Positions 10,707 to 18,927 of a DNA stretch of 64,000 nucleotides are shown here, piece by piece. The stretch covers positions 1,116,001 to 1,180,000 of the forward strand of contig NC_050721.1 in NCBI RefSeq assembly GCF_013402915.1, in the 5' to 3' direction. Source of the stretch: Zygotorulaspora mrakii. Taxonomy: Eukaryota; Ascomycota; Saccharomycetes; Saccharomycetales; Saccharomycetaceae. The position numbers and the translations under genes were made by a program. How positions within the stretch are numbered: position 1 is the first letter of the stretch; the number at the start of each line of letters is the position of its first letter. The notes under the pieces were generated by a model. The model made no database searches and was not told the DNA's origin. It saw only the letters and a program-made list of their open reading frames with translations.

Positions 10707-11603
10707 GAACACGTCTAGTATTTCGCCTCTCCGAGAAGTAAGACAAGGGCTCCAAGAAATTCGTAAAAACACTTTTTCCTCCCATATCTTAATTACTGCT
10801 TGTTTTTCTTTCTACAGTGACTCTCACTCTGTGTCGTCCGCAACTGAAGTACACTCTTAGCGTGACAACACCACTTTATATCAACAGCCTTCTCGTAAGC
10901 ATCCTAAAAACTGTTTTTCTTTGAATTATTCTTTATTTTTGTTCATCCTGGCACTCCAGCTTGTGTAATGATGCCTGCATCGGGCGTTCCGTCTACCGTT
11001 GATGCCTGTTGCCAGACCATCGAGTTCGTCTTCTGTCCTACACCTTTCAGAGCGACCTTACTGTTCTTGGACCCTGTCCGGGACAGCTCGAAGTTGCATA
11101 TTCCTAACAACGCAGTTACCCAGCCAATGGCTCGTTGTGGAAAAAAAAGAAAAAAGCGCAGAGCCCGTATGCACATTGCGGAACCGTTGAGATGAGGGAA
11201 CGTGGGCTAAATTAATTGATTTTTCACAAATTAGCAGCCATATGGGCATGGAATTAAAGCGTTAAGTTGTGAAGTGTCAGTGGGCGTCTGAGACATTCTG
11301 AGGAGGGCTGCTCGAGATGGACGTCGTGGTCGATCCCAATTAATTGGCAATTTGCCAATTTAATTAAGTGACGCACACCACAGGTTCTTCGTATTGGCTA
11401 AGCAATAATGAGAATTTTTCATTAAAATCTTGTCCCCTTGGCATCGGCCCACAGATATATAAGCAAGGGCAGCGATGGTCATTTTCCAATTGTGCAAGGT
11501 TTTTCTCTTGGTTCTCTTGGTATTCTTATATTCATTTGTAACAGAACAAGGATATCAACTGTATCTCAAAACACTTTAGCTTAAATAGTTTTCAGATAAC
11601 ATA
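10707..11603. promoter_or_regulatory. Spacer between the PHO84 paralogues; promoter of paralogue B
   Basis: AACGTGGGCT from 11199 (complement AGCCCACGTT) matches the site upstream of paralogue A. TATATAAG at 11456-11463 lies about 148 bp before the ATG. A block from 10861 (CGTGACAACACC, ACTTTATATCAACA) is repeated downstream of paralogue B from about 13520, so the duplication included 3' flanking DNA. The overlapping short frames at 10943-11249 are not convincing genes. Confidence 0.55.
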
Positions 11604-13349
11604 ATGAGTGATTCGAAGGGCAGTGAGATCCACCAGGAAGTTCATGAGAAGAACATAACGGTCGGTGGTAATGCGGCATTCCACAACTATATCAACGATT
11701 TTGCACACATCGAGGATCCTTTGGAAAGAAGAAGACTGGCTTTGCAGAAGATCGATGACGCGAGCTTTGGTTGGTACCACGTCCGTGCGATTTTAGTTGC
11801 GGGTGTTGGTTTCTTGACCGACTCATACGATATTTTCGCTATCAATTTGGGTATCTCGATGATGACGTACGTTTTCTGGGGTGGTAACATTCCAAGCTCT
11901 ACCTCAACTCTATTGAAGGTCTCCACATCTGTTGGTACCGTCATTGGTCAACTTGGATTCGGTACCATGGCTGATATTGTTGGCCGTAAGAAGATTTACG
12001 GTCTTGAATTGATTATCATGATTTCTGCAACTGTTTTGCAGTGTACTGTCGGACCAGCTCCAGGTGTTAGTTTCCCAGCTGTTTTGACTTTCTACCGTAT
12101 CATCATGGGTATTGGTATCGGTGGTGACTATCCGCTATCTTCCATTATCACCTCTGAGTTTGCTACCACCAAATGGAGAGGTGCCATCATGGGAGCTGTG
12201 TTTGCTAACCAAGCATTTGGGCAAATCGCAGCAGGTATTGTTGCTTTGGTTTTGGTTGCCGGCTACAAAAATGATCTAGTAGGTGTTGCCAATGGTGCTG
12301 AATGTGGCGCTGCTTGTATCAAAGCCTGTGACCAAATGTGGAGAATCTTGGTTGGTTTGGGTGCCGTACCAGGGTGCATTGCTTTGTACTTCAGATTGAC
12401 CATTCCTGAATCTCCACGTTACACCTTAGATGTTGATGCTAACGTGAACAAGGGTGCAGCTGACATTGGTAAATTTGTCTCTGGTGAAAAGGGTGATGCT
12501 GAAAATGATCAAGTGGCACGTTTGGAAAGAGCCCCAACTGCTGTCGAGGCTGTCGAAATTCAAACTCCAAAGGCTTCTTTCAAAGATTTCTGCCACCATT
12601 TCGGCCAATGGAAGTACGGTAAGATCTTATTGGGTACCGCTGGTTCTTGGTTTTGTCTGGATGTTGCATTTTATGGTTTAGGTTTGAACACTGCTGTTAT
12701 CTTACAAGCCATTGGTTACGCTGGTAATGGAGACATCTACACCGTCCTATACAACTCTGCTGTTGGTAACTTAATCTTGATCTGTGCCGGTTCGTTGCCA
12801 GGTTACTGGGTTTCCGTTTTCACGATGGATATTATTGGTAGAAAGCCAATTCAATTATTTGGTTTCTTCATTCTTACCGTGTTATTCTGTGTTATTGGTT
12901 TTGCTTACCACAGACTATCAGACGGCGGTCTACTAGGTCTATACATTGTCTGTCAATTTTTCCAAAACTTCGGTCCAAACACTACCACTTTCGTCATTCC
13001 CGGTGAATGTTTCCCAACTAGATACAGATCGACTGCTCACGGTTTATCCGCTGCATCTGGTAAAGTCGGTGCAATCATTGCTCAAACCGCTTTGGGTACT
13101 CTAATTGATTACCATTGTCACAGAGACGGTTTGAAGAAGAACTGTTGGTTGCCTCACGTTATGGAGATTTTCGCTCTTTTCATGTTGGTTGGTCTATTCA
13201 CTAGTCTGTTAGTTCCAGAAACTAAGAGAATGACTCTGGAAGAAGTCACCGAGAAATACCACGACGAAATCGATCCTTCTGCTTACGGTCGTTCCGTTGT
13301 TGGTAGCAACTCTACCTCCGCCGGCTCCACAATGTCGGAACAGGTATAA
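11604..13349 (+). CDS. PHO84: PHO84 paralogue B, high-affinity phosphate:H+ symporter
   Basis: Phosphate:proton symporter of 581 residues (S. cerevisiae Pho84 has 587), with the same 12-helix major-facilitator layout as the upstream copy. It starts MSDSKGSEIHQEVHEKNITVGGN. The family motifs FLTDSYDIFAINLGI, GGDYPLSSIITSEFA, FRLTIPESPRYTLDV and SAASGKVGAIIAQTALG are intact. Codon use is dominated by highly expressed yeast codons (GGT, GCT, GTC, TTG), more strongly than in paralogue A. This suggests B is the main expressed copy. PHO84 next to alpha-tubulin reproduces the S. cerevisiae PHO84-TUB3 neighbourhood. Confidence 0.96.
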   Translation: MSDSKGSEIHQEVHEKNITVGGNAAFHNYINDFAHIEDPLERRRLALQKIDDASFGWYHVRAILVAGVGFLTDSYDIFAINLGISMMTYVFWGGNIPSSTSTLLKVSTSVGTVIGQLGFGTMADIVGRKKIYGLELIIMISATVLQCTVGPAPGVSFPAVLTFYRIIMGIGIGGDYPLSSIITSEFATTKWRGAIMGAVFANQAFGQIAAGIVALVLVAGYKNDLVGVANGAECGAACIKACDQMWRILVGLGAVPGCIALYFRLTIPESPRYTLDVDANVNKGAADIGKFVSGEKGDAENDQVARLERAPTAVEAVEIQTPKASFKDFCHHFGQWKYGKILLGTAGSWFCLDVAFYGLGLNTAVILQAIGYAGNGDIYTVLYNSAVGNLILICAGSLPGYWVSVFTMDIIGRKPIQLFGFFILTVLFCVIGFAYHRLSDGGLLGLYIVCQFFQNFGPNTTTFVIPGECFPTRYRSTAHGLSAASGKVGAIIAQTALGTLIDYHCHRDGLKKNCWLPHVMEIFALFMLVGLFTSLLVPETKRMTLEEVTEKYHDEIDPSAYGRSVVGSNSTSAGSTMSEQV

Positions 13350-14014
13350 CAAGGAAACTGTGTTTTCTTACATTACCCCCTTTTGAAAAGAAAAAAATTC
13401 TGAAATAGAGATTAACAGAACATTTTTTAATTTTCGTTTTCTGTCCAATTGCTCTTCATTTTCCAAATACACTAACCCTATAATTCTCTCGTTCATATGT
13501 AAAAGTGAACTCAATTTAACGTGACAAAATAACTTTATATCAACACTCTTTTCTTATGCATGTATCTAGTTATTTCTCTGTATAGTATCATTAAAAAAAC
13601 AAAGTATTAATTTAATTTTAAAAATATTATGATCACTCTAGAAGTAGTATCTCTCTATTCTCCTGTATATGTGATATTTTTGAATGTGCATTACGAGATC
13701 CATTCATTACGTTTCTATTGCATGCATACAGGAATCACAACTAGTTGTTGTCCGGATTTAACAGAAATGTCCGGAACGTTAACGTACCCTATCCCGGACA
13801 GTGGAGCAAGATCGGACAATCGAAAACGTGATGTAAATAAATAATGAGATACCCGGCCTGATACTCTTTTTGTGGTAATTGGTAAACAAACGATATTATC
13901 TAGAAGGGCAAGAAAAAACAACAACAATGTGGTGCTTTAAGATTAAAGTAAGATCAGATTGCACTCCTTGAGAAAGGTAAGCAGCTTGTAGGTTACCCAG
14001 GAAAGAGTAGTGAG
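13350..14014. promoter_or_regulatory. PHO84-TUB1 spacer with four TGTCCGG-type motifs
   Basis: TGTCCGGA occurs at 13749-13756 and 13768-13775, its complement CCGGACAG at 13794-13801 and the variant TCGGACAA at 13812-13819. This gives four related sites within 71 bp, about 200-270 bp upstream of the tubulin ATG. The binding factor is unknown. Homology to the 3' flank of PHO84 paralogue A lies at about 13520-13550. The 71-codon frame here is judged chance. Confidence 0.45.
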
Positions 14015-15568
14015 ATGCGTGAAGTTATTAGTATTAATGGTATGTTTGGCAATGGTTACAAGGGATCGCAACCCGTCAATAGTAATGCAAATCGAATTGT
14101 GGAGGCAAAAAAGATGTGAAACGCGTAAGACAGCAATCAAATAATTGTGACGCAGTTCACGTCTTCGTCTGAACTTTCGATCGAGAAACACCAATTCGAT
14201 CTTTTTACTAACGAGTAATATAAAACTATTGTTATTTTTTTAATTTAAACAGTCGGTCAAGCAGGTTGTCAGATCGGTAATGCATGCTGGGAACTGTATT
14301 CTCTAGAACACGGAATAAAACCTGATGGGTATCTACAGGAGGGCCTAAGTAGACCTAAGGGTGGCGAAGATGGATTCTCAACATTTTTCTATGAAACAGG
14401 TGCTGGCAAGTATGTGCCAAGAGCAGTATATGTTGATTTAGAGCCGAACGTTATCGACGAAGTTCGTACCGGTCCATACAAGGATTTATTTCATCCAGAG
14501 CAATTAATAAATGGTAAGGAAGATGCTGCAAATAACTATGCTCGTGGTCATTATACTGTAGGAAGAGAATTACTGGACGACATCTTGGATAGGATTAGAA
14601 AAATTTCAGACCAGTGTGACGGTTTACAGGGATTCTTATTCACACATTCTCTAGGGGGTGGTACAGGCTCAGGTTTAGGATCTTTATTACTAGAACAACT
14701 TTCTATTGATTATGGTAAGAAATCGAAATTAGAATTTGCTGTGTATCCTGCACCACAAGTTTCAACATCAGTCGTGGAACCATATAACACGGTTTTGACT
14801 ACACATACAACACTAGAGCATGCTGATTGTACGTTTATGGTCGATAATGAAGCAATTTATGATATGTGTAAAAGAAATTTAGACATTTCTAGACCAAGTT
14901 TTGCTAATTTAAACAATTTGATTGCTCAGGTTGTTTCATCAGTAACAGCTTCTTTAAGATTTGACGGCTCATTGAATGTCGATCTAAATGAATTTCAGAC
15001 AAATCTAGTTCCTTACCCAAGAATTCATTTCCCATTAGTTTCATATGCACCAATTTTATCAAAGAATAAAGCAAATCATGAAGCAAATTCTGTTTCAGAA
15101 ATTACAAATGCTTGTTTTGAACCTGGAAACCAAATGGTTAAATGTGATCCAAGAACTGGTAAGTATATGGCAACATGTCTATTGTATAGAGGAGATGTTG
15201 TTACAAGGGATGTACAAAATGCTGTTTCTCAAGTTAAAAATAAAAAAACTGTTCAAATCGTTGATTGGTGCCCAACTGGTTTCAAGATTGGTATTTGTGA
15301 TGAGCCACCAACTGCAACACCTAATTCTCAATTGACATCTGTTAAAAGAGCCGTTTGTATGCTTTCAAATACAACAGCAATCGCTGATGCTTGGAAAAGA
15401 ATTGATAGGAAATTCGATCTCATGTATGCAAAACGTGCCTTTGTTCATTGGTATGTTGGTGAAGGTATGGAAGAAGGTGAATTTACTGAAGCAAGAGAAG
15501 ATTTAGCTGCTTTAGAAAGGGATTACATTGAAGTTGGCGCTGATTCCTACGCAGATGAAGAGTATTAA
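14015..15568 (+). CDS. TUB1: Alpha-tubulin, spliced (exons 14015-14039 and 14253-15568)
   Basis: Alpha subunit of the tubulin heterodimer. Exon 1 holds ATG plus seven codons and one base (MREVISIN, then the first base of a Val codon). Exon 2 restores [21 protein letters not shown]. Joined length is 1341 nt, or 446 residues, the usual size. The GTP-binding tubulin motif GGGTGSGLG is intact. The C-terminal tail is acidic and ends DSYADEEY, with a terminal Tyr. The intron sits after codon 8, the same site as in S. cerevisiae TUB1 and TUB3. PHO84 on one side (TUB3 side) and ALO1 on the other (TUB1 side) mark this as the single pre-duplication ancestor type of both genes. Confidence 0.96.
14040..14252 (+). 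other. Spliceosomal intron in alpha-tubulin
   Basis: 213 bp. The donor is GTATGT at 14040-14045, the branch point is the perfect yeast TACTAAC at 14206-14212, and the acceptor is the AG at 14251-14252 after an A/T-rich tract. Splicing joins a one-base codon remainder to TC and keeps the frame. Confidence 0.95.
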
Positions 15569-16065
15569 TCATTCCTACAAAGTCCCATCTCATTATCTCT
15601 CATAACTTTTCAACTAATCGAATACCTAATTGGCTTTTAATTTACCATCTTTAAAATAGATTCGATTAGATAATTTTTATTATATACCCCGTTTCATTTT
15701 TCATAAAATCATTTTACTTTATTTCTTCGAGTATACCAAAACAAATCAAATCTGTTTTCAGAAACAGACTTATGTTGGCACTGGAGCAGTGAAATAGTAG
15801 AAGCACACCGTTATACTTCCTTGCTTGAGCTGCTTGTACCTTTTCTTAATTCTTGCTACTTTGTCTTGTCACGTTTCTCATGATGGCGGCAGATAAAAAC
15901 AATCCAGGTGAAATTCGAACATTTATTGAAAATTTGCCATCAAAAGTTTGCGGCAACAGGATACCACTTGGGTTGAACAACACTTAAAATTCCCAAGTGT
16001 AACAGTAAATACTGTTATTATCTCTCATTACACCAATAATTCAGTATTAAGAGTAAGAAATAACA
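15569..16065. promoter_or_regulatory. TUB1-ALO1 spacer with a 35-codon upstream frame
   Basis: A/T-rich tubulin 3' region followed by the ALO1 promoter and leader. An open frame at 15880-15987 starts with two consecutive ATGs and encodes 35 residues (begins MMAADKNNPGEIR). It ends 78 bp before the ALO1 ATG, so it could be an upstream open reading frame or chance. Confidence 0.4.
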
Positions 16066-17652
16066 ATGTCAAACTCTCTAGCCATCACTCCCCGTAAGAA
16101 TTTCGTATTCAAGAACTGGGCAGGCATCTACTCGGCGAAGTCCCAGCTATATTTTCAGCCAACGTCAATAGAAGAAGTTGTAGACATCGTAAATGCGGCC
16201 AGGGCGCAAAATAAGACCATCGTAACAGTGGGATCTGGCCATTCGCCAAGCGATATGTGCATTACAAATGAGTGGCTGATGAATTTAGATAAATTGAACA
16301 AAGTTAAGGAATTCACGGAATATCCAGAAGAAAATTACGCTGATGTAACTGCTGATGCAGGTTTACGAGTCTATCAATTGGGTGATTATTTGACTGAAAG
16401 GGGATATGCTATTCAAAATTTGGGGTCGATCTCCGAGCAGAGTCTTGCCGGTATTATCTCTACGGGTACTCATGGTTCATCTCCGTATCACGGTTTAGTT
16501 TCTTCCCAATATGTTAACTTGACTATTGTCAATGGTAAAGGGGAGGTTGTATTTTTAGACTCTGAGCACAATCCCGAAACTTTCAGAGCTGCGATGCTTT
16601 CACTTGGAAAGATAGGTATCATTGTACGTGTGACGATTCGTGTTGTTCCATCCTTTAATATCAGATCTACACAGGAAGTTATTCATTTTGAGACATTGCT
16701 AAAACAGTGGGATAGTGTTTGGACATCCTCTGAGTTTATCAGAGTATGGTGGTATCCATATTCAAGAAAATGTGTTTTGTGGAGAGGCGTCAAAACCAGC
16801 GATCCCGTTACGCCGCCAAGAAGATCTTGGTGGGGGATGCCTCCTTTTAGATATAGCTACGAGTTTTTGCTATGGATATCCACTAAGATTTATCCTGCGT
16901 TGACACCTGTTATTGAAAGATTTATCTTCCATAGACAATATGGTAAAGTGGAAACTTTAGGTAAGGGAGATGAGGCTGTTTCAACTTCTATCGATGGACT
17001 AAATATGGACTGCCTCTTCTCGCAGTTTGTAGATGAGTGGTCTTGCCCACTTGATAATGGTATCGAGGTTCTTCGTTCTCTGGATCATTCAATCACCCAA
17101 GCCGGTCAAAATAAAGAATTTTATGTTCACGTACCTGTCGAAGTTCGCTGCTCGAATACCACACTCCCAGAAAAAAAACTATTTACGAGTGACAGAACCA
17201 AAACAAGTCCAGGTCCAGTTTACGGTAACATGTTGCGTCCATACCTAGACAACACTCCTTCTACTTGCAGATATGCACCCCTCTCTGATATTACCAACAG
17301 TCAACTGACACTTTACATCAATGCCACAATGTACAGACCTTTTGGAACAAACTCTCCAATCCATAAATGGTTTACCTTATTCGAAAATACCATGGATGCT
17401 GCTGGCGGTAAGCCTCATTGGGCTAAGAACTTTCTGGGCTCAACCTCACTAGTGCCTCACCCAACTAAACAAGAATCTGAATACGGGGACTATGAAATGA
17501 GAGGTATGGCTAAAAAAATTGAGGCGTGGTACGGTGATGATTTGAAGAGTTTCAAAAAAATCAGGAACGAACAAGATCCAGAAAATATTTTTGTTGCAAA
17601 CAAGGATTGGGCTGTCAGGAATGGTATTATCGATGACAAAGATGTAAACTGA
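16066..17652 (+). CDS. ALO1: ALO1, D-arabinono-1,4-lactone oxidase
   Basis: FAD enzyme of the mitochondrial outer membrane that makes the last step of D-erythroascorbic acid synthesis, oxidising D-arabinono-1,4-lactone. The product has 528 residues (S. cerevisiae 526). The N-terminal FAD-binding domain includes TVGSGHSPSDMC; His59 aligns with the residue that carries covalently bound FAD in this family. NLGSISEQSLAGIISTGTHG follows. The C-terminal lactone-oxidase domain contains GGKPHWAKNF, with the conserved HWAK motif. The TUB1-ALO1-AIM33-UFO1 order matches S. cerevisiae. Confidence 0.96.
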   Translation: MSNSLAITPRKNFVFKNWAGIYSAKSQLYFQPTSIEEVVDIVNAARAQNKTIVTVGSGHSPSDMCITNEWLMNLDKLNKVKEFTEYPEENYADVTADAGLRVYQLGDYLTERGYAIQNLGSISEQSLAGIISTGTHGSSPYHGLVSSQYVNLTIVNGKGEVVFLDSEHNPETFRAAMLSLGKIGIIVRVTIRVVPSFNIRSTQEVIHFETLLKQWDSVWTSSEFIRVWWYPYSRKCVLWRGVKTSDPVTPPRRSWWGMPPFRYSYEFLLWISTKIYPALTPVIERFIFHRQYGKVETLGKGDEAVSTSIDGLNMDCLFSQFVDEWSCPLDNGIEVLRSLDHSITQAGQNKEFYVHVPVEVRCSNTTLPEKKLFTSDRTKTSPGPVYGNMLRPYLDNTPSTCRYAPLSDITNSQLTLYINATMYRPFGTNSPIHKWFTLFENTMDAAGGKPHWAKNFLGSTSLVPHPTKQESEYGDYEMRGMAKKIEAWYGDDLKSFKKIRNEQDPENIFVANKDWAVRNGIIDDKDVN

Positions 17653-17851
17653 TACTCCATTTCTTTATACACTTTATATGTTATTCAATTCTTCAATCTT
17701 GTAATTACTTAATTTTTTTACTTACTCAATTCAATGTCAACAATATTTTTCCTGTTTGCCGTGTCGAAGAAAAACATCGATTTGTAACCAAGTTGCAAAA
17801 AAAGCTCATCAGATTGAAAAGTGTGAAGAACAGAAATACCGCTCAATCAAA

Positions 17852-18793
17852 ATGGAGGACCTAGCGGAATTGGAACAACCTAATATTTTAGATGAACCTT
17901 TGCATGGAATTTATATCCCCAGTTGTTTGTTCTTGGCTGGTATAGCTATTACGACATATCTATCTGGAGCACTTCAAATTCTATTGGCTTTGCCAATCTT
18001 CTTTGCATTCGTGGGCTACAGGGCTTATGCGGCATATCAACGTAAGATCTCCATCAGAAGCGATAAATGGTCGTCGTTAGAACTTGTGGATCAAACTGTC
18101 GTATCGAAAAATACGGCAATTTATCGCTTCAACCTGAAAACTTCATTTGAGACATTAGACTTTGACCCCGGTCGGCATTTAATGGTAAAGGTACCAATCG
18201 ATGGGGGTCATGAAATCAGGTACTATTCACCAATCTCTCCCAATTTTGCCAAGGGTTACTTCGATATAATGATTAAATCTTATCCTGAGGGTCAAGTTTC
18301 CAAGTACTTCGCAAGCTTGAAACCCGGCCAATTAGTTGATTTCAAAGGTCCAGTAGGTAACTTTAACTATACCACTAATTCATCAAAATCCTTGGCTATT
18401 GTAGCGGGCGGTACAGGTATTACTCCAATTTTACAAATTTTAAATGAGATAATTACGACTCCGGAAGATGTCACCAAAATCTCATTAATTTATGCAAATG
18501 ATACCGAGAATGACATTTTGTTAAAAGAAGAATTGGACGAAATGGCTGAAAAATACCCGTACTTTGATGTTCATTATGTTCTAAGAACGCCACCAGATAA
18601 CTGGAGTAGTTCTATCGGTCTCATAACGCAGGACTTGATGGAAGGTTTCTTACCAGACTCCTCCGATGACAACAGACTTCTAATATGTGGACCAGAGGGT
18701 ATGAATAGTTCCGTATTAGCATACGCTAAAAATTTAGGCTGGAAGGTAACTGGCGAAGCGTCAAAAGGAGATGATCAAGTGTTTGTATTTTAA
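17852..18793 (+). CDS. PGA3: PGA3/AIM33-type NADH-cytochrome b5 reductase-like protein
   Basis: Membrane flavoprotein of the cytochrome-b5-reductase family, single ancestor of the S. cerevisiae pair PGA3 and AIM33. The frame is open from 17756, but the ATG at 17852 (MEDLAELEQPNILDEPLHG) gives 313 residues and aligns with the 312-residue homologues, so it is preferred. Hydrophobic segments occupy about residues 19-55. The FAD-binding motif RYYSPISP, the NAD-binding glycine motif GGTGITPILQIL and the C-terminal CGPEGMN are present. It ends GDDQVFVF, exactly like PGA3. Its location beside ALO1 and UFO1 is the AIM33 context. Confidence 0.93.
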   Translation: MEDLAELEQPNILDEPLHGIYIPSCLFLAGIAITTYLSGALQILLALPIFFAFVGYRAYAAYQRKISIRSDKWSSLELVDQTVVSKNTAIYRFNLKTSFETLDFDPGRHLMVKVPIDGGHEIRYYSPISPNFAKGYFDIMIKSYPEGQVSKYFASLKPGQLVDFKGPVGNFNYTTNSSKSLAIVAGGTGITPILQILNEIITTPEDVTKISLIYANDTENDILLKEELDEMAEKYPYFDVHYVLRTPPDNWSSSIGLITQDLMEGFLPDSSDDNRLLICGPEGMNSSVLAYAKNLGWKVTGEASKGDDQVFVF

Positions 18794-18927
18794 TCATTGC
18801 TGTGTATTTCCATAGAAGAAATTTCATAAAGATATAATATATATGCATACCTAGACAATATGAATACAAACTTCTAAATGCTTTCTGAGATATGCTTATC
18901 TTCAGTGCGCATGATATTTCTTCTCCC

